The position numbers were made by a program, and so were the translations under genes. DNA of 64,000 nucleotides from Ramlibacter sp. PS4R-6 (GTDB lineage Bacteria > Pseudomonadota > Gammaproteobacteria > Burkholderiales > Burkholderiaceae_C): contig NZ_JBBHKA010000001.1 of the NCBI RefSeq assembly GCF_037572775.1, positions 620,001-684,000 on the forward strand, in the 5' to 3' direction. The notes under the pieces were generated by a model. That model was given only the letters and a program-made list of their open reading frames with translations. It made no database searches and was not told the origin of the DNA. Positions 16,595 through 26,345 of this stretch are shown piece after piece (the first letter of the stretch is position 1; each line of letters starts with the position of its first letter).

Positions 16595-17041
16595 ATGGCT
16601 ACCACCGCATTCAAGCACCGCAACCTTCCGCGCCTGCTGCTGCAGGCGCGGGAGGCGGTCATGACCAACACGCGTCCCAGCCTGCGCGTGCACGGCCTGT
16701 CGGACCAGCAGTGGCGCGTGCTGCGCGTGCTGGGCGAGCACGGCACGGTGGAAACCGGCCGGGTCGCCCGCGAGGCCTTCATCCTCGGCCCCAGCCTGAC
16801 CGGCGTGCTCACGCGCATGGAGCGCGACGGGCTCATCCGGCGCGAGCGCGACCCGGCGGACCAGCGCCGCACCGTGGTCCAGGCCACCGCCAAGGGCAAG
16901 CGCCTGGTCGACAAGCTCTCCCACACCGTCGAGGCGCACTACGCCTGGATGGAAAAGTCGCTGGGCAAGGCGCGCCTGGCCCAGCTGTACGACCTCCTGG
17001 ACCGGGTGATTGCGCTGGAAGGCGCTTCGCCCGACGATTGA
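16595..17041 (+). CDS. hpaR: MarR-family regulator of the homoprotocatechuate operon
   Basis: 148-residue winged-helix repressor. The core HGLSDQQWRVLRVLGEHG, ILGPSLTGVLTRMERDGLIRRERDPADQRRT and TAKGKRLVDKL follow the MarR pattern and the HpaR subgroup in particular. In Escherichia coli W HpaR represses the hpa meta-cleavage operon and is released by pathway aromatics (family knowledge). It is first in the cluster, 8 bp before hpaE, with a palindrome at 16568 in front. Unlike many hpa clusters it is codirectional with the catabolic genes rather than divergent from them. Confidence 0.9.
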   Translation: MATTAFKHRNLPRLLLQAREAVMTNTRPSLRVHGLSDQQWRVLRVLGEHGTVETGRVAREAFILGPSLTGVLTRMERDGLIRRERDPADQRRTVVQATAKGKRLVDKLSHTVEAHYAWMEKSLGKARLAQLYDLLDRVIALEGASPDD

Positions 17042-17049
17042 ACGCCCAC

Positions 17050-18507
17050 ATGCGCATCGACCACCTCATCAACGGCAAGCCCGTCACCGGCCACGACTAT
17101 TTCGAAACGGTGAACCCCGCCACGCAGGACGTGCTGGCGGAAGTCGCCTCGGGCGGCGAGGCGGAAGTCAACGCCGCCGTGCTGGCCGCCAAAGACGCCT
17201 TCCCCAAATGGGCCGGCCTGCCGGCGCCCCAACGCGCCAGGCTGATGCGCCGCCTGGGCGACCTGATCGCCGCCAACGTGCCGCAGCTGGCGCAGACGGA
17301 AACCGACGACACCGGCCAACCGATCGCGCAGACCGGCAAGCAGCTGATCCCGCGCGCCGCCGACAACTTCAATTACTTCGCCGAGATGTGCGTGCGCGTG
17401 GACGGGCACACCTACCCGACCGACACGCACCTGAACTACACACTCTTCCACCCGGTGGGCGTCTGCGCCTTGGTCTCGCCGTGGAACGTGCCTTTCATGA
17501 CGGCGACGTGGAAGGTCGCGCCCTGCCTCGCGTTCGGCAACACGGCCGTGCTGAAGATGAGCGAGCTGTCGCCGATGACCGCGGCTCGGCTGGGCGAGCT
17601 GGCGCTGGAAGCCGGCATCCCGCCCGGCGTGCTGAACATCGTGCACGGTTTCGGCAAGCAGGCGGGCGAGCCGCTGGTGCGCCATCCCGATGTCCGCGCG
17701 ATCTCCTTCACGGGTTCGACCGCCACCGGCAACCGCATCGTCAAGGAAGCGGGCCTGAAGAAGTTTTCGATGGAACTGGGTGGCAAGTCGCCCTTCGTCG
17801 TCTTCGACGACGCGAACCTCGAGCGCGCGCTCGATGCCGCCGTGTTCATGATCTTCTCGAACAACGGCGAGCGCTGCACCGCGGGCTCGCGCATCCTGGT
17901 GCAGAAGTCCGTCTACGCCGACTTCGCGCAGAAGTTCGTGGCGCGCGCCAAGAAGCTCGCCATCGGCGACCCGCTGGACGAGAGCACCATCCTCGGGCCG
18001 ATGGTGTCGCAGGGGCACCTGGCGAAGGTGCGCAGCTACATCGAACTGGGCCCCAAGGAAGGTGCGACGCTCCTGTGCGGCGGGCTCGATGCGCCGCTGG
18101 TGCCCGACCGCGTGAAGAAGGGCAACTACGTGATGCCCACGGTGTTCGCCGATGTCGACAACGCCATGAAGATCGCGCAGGACGAGATCTTCGGGCCGGT
18201 GGCCTGCCTGATCCCCTTCGAGGATGAAGCGGACGCGATCTGCATCGCCAACGACATTCCCTACGGCTTGTCGAGCTATGTGTTCACGGAGAACGCGGGG
18301 CGTGCATTGCGCGTGGCGGCGGCGATCGAGGCCGGCATGTGCTTCGTCAACAGCCAGAACGTGCGCGACCTGCGCCAGCCCTTCGGCGGCACCAAGGCAT
18401 CGGGCGTGGGGCGCGAAGGCGGCACCTGGAGCTACGAGGTGTTCCTGGAGCCGAAGAACGTGGCGGTGTCGCTGGGTTCGCACCACATCCCGCATTGGGG
18501 GGCATGA
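17050..18507 (+). CDS. hpaE: 5-carboxymethyl-2-hydroxymuconate semialdehyde dehydrogenase
   Basis: NAD-dependent aldehyde dehydrogenase (485 residues) oxidising the ring-cleavage product of homoprotocatechuate to the acid. Active-site residues: Asn146 (SPWNVPF), general base Glu242 (SMELGGKSP) and nucleophile Cys276 (NNGERCTAGSR). The C-terminal segment ROLES such as LRQPFGGTKASGVGREGG match the family. ATG 17050 gives the expected N-terminus MRIDHLINGK; a longer frame upstream overlaps hpaR and is not homologous. It is followed by hpaD after one base. Confidence 0.94.
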   Translation: MRIDHLINGKPVTGHDYFETVNPATQDVLAEVASGGEAEVNAAVLAAKDAFPKWAGLPAPQRARLMRRLGDLIAANVPQLAQTETDDTGQPIAQTGKQLIPRAADNFNYFAEMCVRVDGHTYPTDTHLNYTLFHPVGVCALVSPWNVPFMTATWKVAPCLAFGNTAVLKMSELSPMTAARLGELALEAGIPPGVLNIVHGFGKQAGEPLVRHPDVRAISFTGSTATGNRIVKEAGLKKFSMELGGKSPFVVFDDANLERALDAAVFMIFSNNGERCTAGSRILVQKSVYADFAQKFVARAKKLAIGDPLDESTILGPMVSQGHLAKVRSYIELGPKEGATLLCGGLDAPLVPDRVKKGNYVMPTVFADVDNAMKIAQDEIFGPVACLIPFEDEADAICIANDIPYGLSSYVFTENAGRALRVAAAIEAGMCFVNSQNVRDLRQPFGGTKASGVGREGGTWSYEVFLEPKNVAVSLGSHHIPHWGA

Positions 18508-18508
18508 C

Positions 18509-19381
18509 ATGGGAACACTTGCACTCGCCGCCAAGATCACGCACGTGCCGTCGATGTACCTGTCGGAGTTCCCCGGCCCGAACTTTGGCTGCCGCGAGGC
18601 GGCGATCAGCGGCCACAAGGAGATCGACCGTCGCTGCCGCGCGCTCGGCGTGGACACCATCGTGGTGTTCGACGTGCACTGGCAGGTGAACAGCGAATAC
18701 CACATCAACTGCGCGCCGAAGTTCGAGGGCGTGTACACCAGCAACGAGCTGCCGCACTTCATCAAGAACATGCCGTACGCCTACCCGGGCAACCCGGCGC
18801 TGGGCCATGCGATCGCCGCCAAGGCCAACGCGATGGGCGTGAAGAGCCGCGCGCACTCGGACACCACGCTGGACCTGGAGTACGGCACGCTGGTGCCCAT
18901 GCGCTACATGAACGCCGACCAGCACTACAAGGTGGTGAGCATCAGCGGGTGGTGCGACTGGCACGACCTGCAGGAAAGCGGCCGCTTCGGCCTGGCGGTG
19001 CGGCACGCCATCGAGCAGGACTACGACGGCACGGTGGCGATCTTCGCGAGCGGCTCGCTGTCGCACCACTTCGCCGACAACGGCCGCGCGCCGGAGTTCA
19101 TGCACAAGGTGTACGACCCCTTCCTCGAACAAGTCGACCACCGCGTCGTCGAGCTGTGGAAGCAGGGCGACTTCAAGACCTTCGTCGGCATGCTGCCGAT
19201 GTACGCCGACAAGTGCTGGGGCGAAGGCGACATGCACGACACGGCGATGCTGCTCGGCGCACTGGGCTGGGACAAGTACGCCTCGCCCGTCGAAGTCGTC
19301 ACGCCCTACTTCGGCAGCTCGGGCACGGGGCAGATCAATGCGATCTTTCCCGTCACGAAATTGGAATCTGACCCCAATTAG
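18509..19381 (+). CDS. hpaD: 3,4-dihydroxyphenylacetate 2,3-dioxygenase
   Basis: Extradiol ring-cleaving dioxygenase of the LigB (class III) type, 290 residues, opening homoprotocatechuate with O2 and Fe(II). Visible: THVPSMYLSEFPGPN near the N-terminus, a metal-ligand region VVFDVHWQVNSEYH, the catalytic-type HSDTTLDLEYGTLVPM, and FASGSLSHHFADNG. Start ATG 18509 is one base after the hpaE stop. The final residues VTKLESDPN are followed by the hpaF start two bases on. Confidence 0.92.
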   Translation: MGTLALAAKITHVPSMYLSEFPGPNFGCREAAISGHKEIDRRCRALGVDTIVVFDVHWQVNSEYHINCAPKFEGVYTSNELPHFIKNMPYAYPGNPALGHAIAAKANAMGVKSRAHSDTTLDLEYGTLVPMRYMNADQHYKVVSISGWCDWHDLQESGRFGLAVRHAIEQDYDGTVAIFASGSLSHHFADNGRAPEFMHKVYDPFLEQVDHRVVELWKQGDFKTFVGMLPMYADKCWGEGDMHDTAMLLGALGWDKYASPVEVVTPYFGSSGTGQINAIFPVTKLESDPN

Positions 19382-19383
19382 TT

Positions 19384-19788
19384 ATGCCCCACTGCGTCAT
19401 CCTCTACACGCCCAACGTCGATGCCATGACGGACATGGGTGGGCTATGCCGGTCGCTCGCCGACGCGATGCTCACGGTGCTCGATGAAGCGGGCAAGCAG
19501 GTGTTCCCCACCGGCGGCACGCGCGTCCTGGCCTATCCGGCCGCGCACTACGCGGTGGCCGACGGCAAGGGCGACTACGCGTTCGTGTACGTGAACGTGC
19601 GCATGGGCACGGGGCGCAGCGATGCGGTGAAGCAGAAGGCCGGTGACACCTTGCTGGAGGTGGTCAAGAAGCATTTCGCGCAGGTGTTCGACCAGAACCT
19701 CATCGGCATCACCGTGCAGGTGGACGAAAGCCCCGGCCAGGTCTACGACGCCAAGCACAGCACCCTCCATCCACTGTTCAACAAATGA
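19384..19788 (+). CDS. hpaF: 5-carboxymethyl-2-hydroxymuconate delta-isomerase
   Basis: 134-residue member of the tautomerase superfamily, converting 5-carboxymethyl-2-hydroxymuconate to 5-oxo-pent-3-ene-1,2,5-tricarboxylate. The catalytic N-terminal proline, exposed after Met removal, is present ([11 protein letters not shown]). The family's [19 protein letters not shown] and [15 protein letters not shown] segments are also seen. The stop overlaps the hpaH start (ATGA at 19785). The enzyme that should act next, OPET decarboxylase (HpaG), is not encoded beside it. Confidence 0.92.
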   Translation: MPHCVILYTPNVDAMTDMGGLCRSLADAMLTVLDEAGKQVFPTGGTRVLAYPAAHYAVADGKGDYAFVYVNVRMGTGRSDAVKQKAGDTLLEVVKKHFAQVFDQNLIGITVQVDESPGQVYDAKHSTLHPLFNK

Positions 19789-20603
19789 GCTTCACCCAAG
19801 AACAGGTCCAGGCGCTCGCGCGCGAACTGCACGAGAGCGAACGCACGCGCGTGCAGGTGGAGCATTTCTCCAAGCGCTTTCCCGGCATGGCCATCGAGGA
19901 CGGCTATGCCGTCTCGCGGGCCTGGGTCGCCTTGAAGGTTGCCGAAGGCCGCAAGCCCATCGGCCACAAGATCGGCCTGACCTCGCGCGCCATGCAGTTG
20001 TCCAGCCAGATCGACGAGCCCGACTACGGCACGCTGCTCGACGACATGTTGTTCGCGCCGGGCGACATCCCCATCGGGCGCTTCATCGCGCCGCGCGTCG
20101 AGGTGGAGCTCGCCTTCGTCCTCAAGCGCCGGCTCGAAGGCGAGCACGTCGGCGTCGAGGACGTGATCGCCGCCACCGAGTACGTCACGCCCGCCATCGA
20201 GATCATCGACGCGCGCATCGAGCAGTTCGACCGCACCACCAAGGCGCCGCGCAAGGTGCAGGACACCATCAGCGACAACGCCGCCAACGCCGGCATCGTG
20301 ATCGGCGGGCGCAAGCTGCACCCGCGCGAGCTCGACCTGCCCTGGTGCGGCGCCATCCTGCGCTGCAACGGCATCGTGGAGGAGACCGGCCTGGCCGCCG
20401 GCGTGCAAGGCCACCCGGCGATCGGCGTAGCATGGCTGGCGAAGAAGCTCGCGCCCTGGGGCGAGGGCCTGCAGCCCGGCGAGATCGTGCTGGCCGGGTC
20501 GTTCACGCGGCCCGTGGCCGCGAAGGCCGGCGACGCCTTCGACGCCGACTACGGCCCGCTCGGGCGTTTCGAGTTCCGCTTCGTCCAGGAAGGACAACGA
20601 TGA
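19785..20603 (+). CDS. hpaH: 2-oxohept-3-ene-1,7-dioate hydratase
   Basis: 272-residue hydratase of the MhpD/4-oxalocrotonate-decarboxylase family adding water to 2-oxohept-3-enedioate. Characteristic parts: [47 protein letters not shown] with the divalent-metal acidic residues, and a C-terminal [18 protein letters not shown]. It is translationally coupled to hpaF (4-bp overlap) and to hpaI (4-bp overlap), giving a compact operon. Confidence 0.93.
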   Translation: MSFTQEQVQALARELHESERTRVQVEHFSKRFPGMAIEDGYAVSRAWVALKVAEGRKPIGHKIGLTSRAMQLSSQIDEPDYGTLLDDMLFAPGDIPIGRFIAPRVEVELAFVLKRRLEGEHVGVEDVIAATEYVTPAIEIIDARIEQFDRTTKAPRKVQDTISDNAANAGIVIGGRKLHPRELDLPWCGAILRCNGIVEETGLAAGVQGHPAIGVAWLAKKLAPWGEGLQPGEIVLAGSFTRPVAAKAGDAFDADYGPLGRFEFRFVQEGQR

Positions 20604-21409
20604 AGACACCGGTCAACGCATTCAAGAAGGCGATCGCCGAGAAGCGCACGCAGTACGGGCTGTGGGTCAGCCTGCTGGGGCCGTTGAGCACCGAGGTGTG
20701 CGCAGCCGCCGGATTCGACTGGCTGTTGCTCGACGCGGAGCACACGCCCAACGACCCCATGAACCTCCTGCAGCAGGCGCAGGTGATCGCCGGCTACCCC
20801 GGCGTGAACACGATCGCGCGCCTGCCCATGGGCCACGGTTTCGTGGGCCAGGCGCTGATCAAGCAGTACCTGGACATCGGCATCCAGACGCTGCTGGTGC
20901 CGATGGTGGACACGGCCGAGCAGGCGCGCGAACTGGTGCGCTGCATGCGCTACCCGCCGGAAGGCATCCGCGGGATGGCGGGCGCGCGCGCGTCGGGCTG
21001 GGGCCGCAACGCGAACTACGCGAAGGAGGCCAACCGCGAGGTCTGCCTGCTGGTGCAGGCCGAAACGCGCGAAGGCATCGAGAACCTCGACGAGATCGCC
21101 GCGGTCGATGGCGTCGACGGCGTCTTCATCGGCCCGTCGGACCTGTCGGCTTCTTTCGGCCACGTCGGCGACCCCTGGCATCCGGAGATGGAAAAGATCA
21201 TCGCCGAGTCGTTCAAACGCATCCAGAAGGCCGGCAAGGCGGTGGGCATCCTGACGCTGGACGAGAAGCGCGCGAAGGAACACGTCGCGATGGGCGCGAA
21301 TTTCATCGCCGTGGGCACCGACAGCAACCTGATGGTGAAAGGCACGACCGCGCTCGTCGCGGCCTTCAAGGGCGCCACTCCCACCAGCGGCAAGCCGCAG
21401 AACTACTAG
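20600..21409 (+). CDS. hpaI: 4-hydroxy-2-oxoheptanedioate aldolase
   Basis: Class II pyruvate aldolase (269 residues) splitting 4-hydroxy-2-oxoheptanedioate into pyruvate and succinic semialdehyde, the last pathway step. Catalytic His48 (DAEHTPNDP) and Arg74 (IARLPMG) are present, as are the metal ligands in [17 protein letters not shown] and [16 protein letters not shown] 20600 overlaps the hpaH stop and has the Shine-Dalgarno AGGA just upstream. An accessory class II aldolase/adducin gene follows after 11 bp. Confidence 0.93.
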   Translation: MKTPVNAFKKAIAEKRTQYGLWVSLLGPLSTEVCAAAGFDWLLLDAEHTPNDPMNLLQQAQVIAGYPGVNTIARLPMGHGFVGQALIKQYLDIGIQTLLVPMVDTAEQARELVRCMRYPPEGIRGMAGARASGWGRNANYAKEANREVCLLVQAETREGIENLDEIAAVDGVDGVFIGPSDLSASFGHVGDPWHPEMEKIIAESFKRIQKAGKAVGILTLDEKRAKEHVAMGANFIAVGTDSNLMVKGTTALVAAFKGATPTSGKPQNY

Positions 21410-21420
21410 GAGCCGTGCAC

Positions 21421-22188
21421 ATGAACGCCGTCCTCAAGACCCGCATACACCCCGACGAATGGGCCGCGCGCGTGCAGCTCGCGGCCTGCTACCGCATCTT
21501 CGACCTGCTGGGCTGGACGGAGATGATCTACAACCACATCACGGTGCGCCTGCCCGACAGCGTCACCGGCGGGCGCAAGCACTTCCTGATCAATCCCTTC
21601 GGCCTGCACTACAGCGAAGTGACGGCCAGCAACCTGGTGAAGATCGACACGGAGGGCAACAAGCTCGACGACAACCCGTGGCCGGTCAACCCGGCGGGGT
21701 TCACGGTGCATTCCGCGATCCACCAGCACATCCCCGAGGCGCATTGCGTGATGCACACGCACACCACGACGGGCCTCGCGGTGGCGTGCACCGAAGGCGG
21801 CCTGGCGCAGAACAATTTTTATTCCGCGCAGTTGCACGGCATGGTGGCCTACCACGACTTCGAAGGCATCACGGTGCACGCCGAGGAGGCGCCGCGCCTG
21901 CTGAAGGCCATCGGCGACAAGCCGGCGGTGATCCTGCGCAACCACGGCCTGCTCACCTGGGGCCGCACGGTGCCGCTCGCCTTCGTGACCCTGTGGACGC
22001 TGCAGCGGGCGTGCGAGATCCAGGTGGCGCAGGCGGCCCTCGGCCCGGCGATCCCGGTGCCCGAGGCAGTCGCGATCAAGACGACCTCCGACTCCTTCCA
22101 GTGGGACCAGCGCTTCGGCGGCGGGCAGGATGTCTTCGACGCGCTGGTGCGGCGCATCGACCGGACCGACACCAGCTACAGGAACTGA
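21421..22188 (+). CDS. Class II aldolase/adducin family protein
   Basis: 255 residues related to fuculose-phosphate aldolase and adducin. Metal-binding histidines are visible in CVMHTHTTTG and in the later YSAQLHGMVAYHDFEG and LRNHGLLTWG. The usual partners are phosphorylated sugars, yet many relatives act in non-sugar pathways or have no known activity. It lies in the hpa transcript between hpaI and a PanE-like reductase, whose start overlaps its stop. A role in handling a related aromatic-derived aldol, or a pantoate-like product, is inference. Confidence 0.88.
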   Translation: MNAVLKTRIHPDEWAARVQLAACYRIFDLLGWTEMIYNHITVRLPDSVTGGRKHFLINPFGLHYSEVTASNLVKIDTEGNKLDDNPWPVNPAGFTVHSAIHQHIPEAHCVMHTHTTTGLAVACTEGGLAQNNFYSAQLHGMVAYHDFEGITVHAEEAPRLLKAIGDKPAVILRNHGLLTWGRTVPLAFVTLWTLQRACEIQVAQAALGPAIPVPEAVAIKTTSDSFQWDQRFGGGQDVFDALVRRIDRTDTSYRN

Positions 22189-23165
22189 TGAAGAAGATCT
22201 GCATCTACGGGGCCGGCGCCATCGGCGGCTGGCTGGGCGTGCGGCTGGCGCGCGCGGGCTGCGACGTGAGCGTGGTCGCCCGCGGCGCGACGCTGCAGGC
22301 GCTCGAGCAGCACGGGCTGCAATTGAAGATCGCCGGCGAGACGCTCGCAGCGCGCGTGCGCACCAGCGCTTCGCCGTCGAGCCTGGGCCTACAGGACCTC
22401 GTCGTCATCGCGGTGAAGTCGCAGGCGATGCCCGACGTGGCGATGAGCATCGGCCCGCTGCTCGGGCCGGAAACCGTCGTCCTCACCGCCATGAACGGCG
22501 TGCCCTGGTGGTTCTTCGAAAGCTTCGGCGGCGCTTTCGCCGGCACGCGCCTGAAAGCGGTCGATCCCGAGGGCACGATCGCCCGCGCCATTCCCGCGCG
22601 GCACGTGGTCGGCTGCGTCGTGCACGCCAGCTGCTCGGTCGAATCGCCGGGCGTCGTCAAGCACCATTTCGGCAACGGGCTGATCGTCGGCGAACCCGCC
22701 GGCGGCGAGTCGCCGCGCGTGCGCGAGCTGGCCGCGCTGCTGGCGAAAGCGGGCTTCGACGCCACCGTTTCCGCGCAGATCCAGAAGGACAGCTGGTACA
22801 AGCTGTGGGGCAACATGTCGACCAACCCCGTGAGCGCGATCACGGGTGCGACGACCGACCGCATCCTCGCCGACGACCTGGTGCGCGAGTTCACCAGCCG
22901 CGTGATGCTGGAGGCCAAGGAGATCGGCGCGCGCATCGGCGTGCCCATCGAGCAGATGCCCGAGGACCGCCACCAGGTCACGCGCAAGCTCGGCGCCTTC
23001 CGCACCTCCATGCTGCAGGACGTGGAAGCCGGCAAGAGCGTCGAGCTCGACGCGATCGTGACCGTGGTAAGGGAACTCGGCCAGCTCACGGCCGTGCCTA
23101 CGCCGTTCACCGACGCGCTGCTCGGCCTGGCACGGCTGCACGCTCGCGTGCGCGGGCTGTATTAA
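22188..23165 (+). CDS. PanE/ApbA-family ketopantoate-reductase-like protein
   Basis: 325 residues with an N-terminal NAD(P) site ICIYGAGAIGGWLGVRLARAG and the ApbA C-terminal domain with KDSWYKLWGNMSTNPVSAITGAT and RTSMLQDVEAGKSVELDAI. These follow the 2-dehydropantoate 2-reductase family. An unusual insert around NGVPWWFFESFGG is found in a subgroup often encoded in catabolic clusters, so reduction of another 2-oxoacid is possible. Start and previous stop overlap (ATGA at 22185-22188 region), so it belongs to the hpa transcript. Confidence 0.85.
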   Translation: MKKICIYGAGAIGGWLGVRLARAGCDVSVVARGATLQALEQHGLQLKIAGETLAARVRTSASPSSLGLQDLVVIAVKSQAMPDVAMSIGPLLGPETVVLTAMNGVPWWFFESFGGAFAGTRLKAVDPEGTIARAIPARHVVGCVVHASCSVESPGVVKHHFGNGLIVGEPAGGESPRVRELAALLAKAGFDATVSAQIQKDSWYKLWGNMSTNPVSAITGATTDRILADDLVREFTSRVMLEAKEIGARIGVPIEQMPEDRHQVTRKLGAFRTSMLQDVEAGKSVELDAIVTVVRELGQLTAVPTPFTDALLGLARLHARVRGLY

Positions 23166-23177
23166 GCTGGACGGGTC

Positions 23178-24239
23178 ATGACGGCCCGCATCTCCGACGT
23201 CCACATCGCGCGCGAGGACGCGCTGCCAACGCCCCGGCAGTTGCGCGCCGCCCTGCCTTGCACCGATGCGCACGCCGACTTCATCGCGCACGCGCGCCAG
23301 ACCGTGCGACGCATCCTGCGCGGCGACGACGACCGGCTGCTGGTGATCGTCGGGCCCTGCTCCATCCACGAGCCGGAATCGGCGATCGAGTATGCGCAGC
23401 GGCTGCTGGCCCAGGCGCAGCGCCTCGGCGACGCGATCTTCCCGGTGATGCGCGTGTACTTCGAGAAACCGCGCACGCGCATGGGCTGGAAGGGCCTCAT
23501 CTACGACCCGACGCTCGATGGCGAAGGCGACATCGGCGCGGGGCTGCGCGCGGCGCGCCGCATCCTGATCGAGTGCGCGCGCCTCGAAGTGCCGGCCGCG
23601 TCCGAGATCCTGGATCTCGCGACGCCGCAGTACTACGCCGAGCTGCTGTCCTGGGGCGCCATCGGCGCGCGCACGGTCGAAAGCCCCTTGCACCGGCAGA
23701 TGGCGTCGGCGCTGTCAGCGCCGCTCGGGTTCAAGAACGCCACCAACGGCAGCGTGCAAGTCGCCATCGACGCCATCCACGTCGCGGCCCAGCCGCACCG
23801 CTTTCCCTCCATCTCGCTGGACGGGCGCGCCATCGTCGTCACCACCACCGGCAACCCGGACACGCACCTCGTGCTGCGCGGTGCGTCGACGGGCCCCAAC
23901 TACGACGAAGCGAGCGTCACGCGCGCGGCGACGGCGCTGCAGGAGGCGGGCCTGCCGCCGCGCCTGCTCGTCGACTGCAGCCACGGCAACAGCTCGAAGG
24001 ACTGGCGGCGCCAGCCCGAAGTCGCGGCCGACTTGGCGCGGCAGGTGGCGAAGGGCCCGGGCCCCATCGCCGGCGTGCTGCTGGAAAGCCACCTCGTCGA
24101 AGGCCGCCAGGACATCACCGACGGCCGCCAGGGTCTGCGCTACGGCCAGAGCGTGACCGACGCGTGCATCGGCTGGGACGCCACGGTGGCGGTGCTCGAC
24201 GGCCTCGCGCACGCGGTGCGCAGCCGGCGCGCGGCATGA
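23178..24239 (+). CDS. 3-deoxy-7-phosphoheptulonate (DAHP) synthase, class I
   Basis: 353-residue enzyme condensing PEP with erythrose 4-phosphate, the first step of aromatic amino acid synthesis. Diagnostic segments: LLVIVGPCSIHEPESAIEYA, MRVYFEKPRTRMGWKG, FKNATNGSV, STGPNYDE and DCSHGNSSKDW. This is the AroF/AroG/AroH class; which feedback type (Phe, Tyr or Trp) is not evident. It begins 12 bp after the PanE-like gene and overlaps the following exporter gene by four bases. An anabolic aromatic gene is thus co-located with an aromatic catabolic cluster. Confidence 0.93.
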   Translation: MTARISDVHIAREDALPTPRQLRAALPCTDAHADFIAHARQTVRRILRGDDDRLLVIVGPCSIHEPESAIEYAQRLLAQAQRLGDAIFPVMRVYFEKPRTRMGWKGLIYDPTLDGEGDIGAGLRAARRILIECARLEVPAASEILDLATPQYYAELLSWGAIGARTVESPLHRQMASALSAPLGFKNATNGSVQVAIDAIHVAAQPHRFPSISLDGRAIVVTTTGNPDTHLVLRGASTGPNYDEASVTRAATALQEAGLPPRLLVDCSHGNSSKDWRRQPEVAADLARQVAKGPGPIAGVLLESHLVEGRQDITDGRQGLRYGQSVTDACIGWDATVAVLDGLAHAVRSRRAA

Positions 24240-25147
24240 CCGGCGGCACGGCTACCAAGGCGATCAGCGGCGCCGCGTTCGCGACGCTGCTGCTGATCGC
24301 GTTGATGATGGGCGCCAACCACGTGGCGGCGCGCATCGCCTTCAACCACGGCGCCGACGTCGCGACCGCCGTCGTCTTCCGCAGCGGCGTGACCGCGCTG
24401 GTGCTGCTCGCGATCATCGCGGCGCAGCGCGTGCGCTTCACGTTCACGCCGCGCCACAAGCGCATGCTGCCCGTCATCGGCCTGCTGATCGGCGTGCAGA
24501 GCCTGTGCCTGTATTCGGCGGTGGCGCGCTTGCCGGTCGCGCTGGCGCTGCTGGCGTTCAACACCTACCCGATCTGGGCGGCCTTCTGGTCGCGCGTGGT
24601 CTACGGCCACAAGCCCGAGCGCGCGATGCTCATCGCGATGCCGGTGATCCTGTTCGGCCTGGCGCTGGCGCTCGACGTGCTGGGCGCGGCCTCGGGACTG
24701 GGCGCCGCGGGCCAGTGGGCGCGCATCGGCGCGGGCGTCGGCTTCGCGCTGGCGGCGGCCGGCACCTTCGCGCTGGCGCTGGTGATCACGCAGCACGAAG
24801 CCGGCGACGTCGACGGCCGCGTGCGCACCGCCACCACCATGTGCATGGCCGGCCTCGTCGCGCTGGCGAGCGTCGCCGTGCAAGGCGGCTTCCACCTGCC
24901 CACGGCGCCGGCCGGCTGGGGCGGGCTGGCGGCGCTGACCTTCCTCTACGGCACCGCCTTCACCATCATGTTCACCGTGCTGCCGCGCCTGGGCGTGGTG
25001 GGCAACTCGGCGATCATGAACGTCGAACCGGTGTTCGCGCTGGTGCTGGCGTGGCTGGTCCTGGGCCAGTCGATCGCGCCGGTGCAGGTCGTGGGCGCGC
25101 TGATCGTGGTGGGCGCCGTGATGGCGCTGGGGATGCGCAAGCGCTAG
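24236..25147 (+). CDS. EamA/DMT-family transporter
   Basis: 303-residue membrane protein with ten predicted helices in two EamA repeats. The first begins [21 protein letters not shown], the second near [20 protein letters not shown]. Most family members export amino acids or metabolites. Translational coupling to DAHP synthase (overlap ATGA) hints at export of an aromatic amino acid or shikimate-pathway product, but this is inference. It converges on alr with a 4-bp overlap of stop codons. Confidence 0.85.
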   Translation: MTGGTATKAISGAAFATLLLIALMMGANHVAARIAFNHGADVATAVVFRSGVTALVLLAIIAAQRVRFTFTPRHKRMLPVIGLLIGVQSLCLYSAVARLPVALALLAFNTYPIWAAFWSRVVYGHKPERAMLIAMPVILFGLALALDVLGAASGLGAAGQWARIGAGVGFALAAAGTFALALVITQHEAGDVDGRVRTATTMCMAGLVALASVAVQGGFHLPTAPAGWGGLAALTFLYGTAFTIMFTVLPRLGVVGNSAIMNVEPVFALVLAWLVLGQSIAPVQVVGALIVVGAVMALGMRKR

Positions 25148-26241
25148 CCGTCGACGCTCGTCGGCACGCGCGGCGCCAGCGCGCACATCAATTCATAGCC
25201 GAGCGTGCCGCCGGCCTTGGCCGGCTCGTCGATCGCCAGCACCGCGCCGTTGGCCGCGCGCCCCCACAGCGTGACCTCGCTGCCGATCCGGGCCTGCGGC
25301 ACGAGCGTGAGGTCGACGGTGAGCATGTCCATGCTGACCCGCGCGACGAGGCGCGTGCGCACGCCGTCGACGAGGATGGGCGTGCCGGTGCTGCAATGGC
25401 GCGGGTAGCCATCGGCATAACCGCACGCGACGATGCCGATGCGGATCGGCGCATCGGCGGTGTAGGTCGAGCCATAGCCCACGGTGTCGCCGGCCTTGAG
25501 TTCCTGCACCCCGATCAGCTTCGACGACAGCGTCATGGCCGGCTGCAGGTCCCAGTGCGCGATGTCGTTCACCGGGTAGTCCGGCGCGCTGCCGTACGCC
25601 GCGATGCCGGGGCGGATCCAGTCGCCGCGCACCGCCGCGTCGGAGCCGAAGCGCAGCGCCGCCGCGCTGTTGGCCAGCGTGCGCTCGCCGGGCAGGTCGC
25701 GCGTGACCTCGGCGAACACGCGCACCTGCTCGGCGACGCCCTTGTCGCCGTCGGCATCGGAGAAGTGCGTCATGAGGCCGATCTCGTCGACCTGCGGCAG
25801 GGCATCCAGCCGCGTCCACGCGGAGCGGTAACGCTGCGGCGCGAAGCCCAGGCGGTTCATGCCCGAGTTCATCTTGAGGAACACCTTGTGCGGCGCGTGC
25901 GTCTTGTGCACGGCCAGCATGTCGATCTGCTCGTCGCAGTGCACCGTGTGCCACAGGTTCAGGCGCGAGCACAGCTCCAGGTCGCGCGCCTCGAACACGC
26001 CTTCGAGCAGCAGGATGGGGCCGCGCCAGCCCAGCGCCCGCACGCGTTCGGCCTCCTGCAGGTCCAGCAGCGCGAAGCCGTCGGCGCCGCGCATCGCCTC
26101 GTACACGCGCTCGATGCCGTGGCCGTAGGCATTGGCCTTGACCACGGCCCACACCTTCGCGTCGCCGGCGGCGCGGCGCAGGCGCACCAGGTTGTGGCGC
26201 AGGGCCGCGGGGTGGATGGTGGCGCTGATCGGGCGGGGCAT
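25144..26241 (-). CDS. alr: Alanine racemase
   Basis: PLP enzyme of 365 residues interconverting L- and D-alanine for peptidoglycan or D-alanine catabolism. The PLP lysine is Lys35 in [17 protein letters not shown]. The substrate region [29 protein letters not shown] contains the catalytic tyrosine area. The C-terminal domain ends LCALAPRVP. The biosynthetic (alr) and catabolic (dadX) forms cannot be separated by sequence alone. The dadA/argP pair lies 36 kb away, and alr is not linked to it here. It converges on the EamA gene and is divergent from lplT. Confidence 0.92.
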   Translation of the reverse strand: MPRPISATIHPAALRHNLVRLRRAAGDAKVWAVVKANAYGHGIERVYEAMRGADGFALLDLQEAERVRALGWRGPILLLEGVFEARDLELCSRLNLWHTVHCDEQIDMLAVHKTHAPHKVFLKMNSGMNRLGFAPQRYRSAWTRLDALPQVDEIGLMTHFSDADGDKGVAEQVRVFAEVTRDLPGERTLANSAAALRFGSDAAVRGDWIRPGIAAYGSAPDYPVNDIAHWDLQPAMTLSSKLIGVQELKAGDTVGYGSTYTADAPIRIGIVACGYADGYPRHCSTGTPILVDGVRTRLVARVSMDMLTVDLTLVPQARIGSEVTLWGRAANGAVLAIDEPAKAGGTLGYELMCALAPRVPTSVDG

Positions 26242-26345
26242 GGCCTTCGAATTTTGGCACTACACCGCGTGATATAACCCCCTGTCGCTTGGAGACAGCC
26301 ACAAGAATCGCCGCCCATCAGGCCGGCTGATGCGCACACACCCGG

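Noticed and set aside
26250..26275. Possible sigma-54 promoter (TGGCAC) before lplT
   Set aside because: The GC expected ten bases after the GG is out of register, and no enhancer-type dyad is near.
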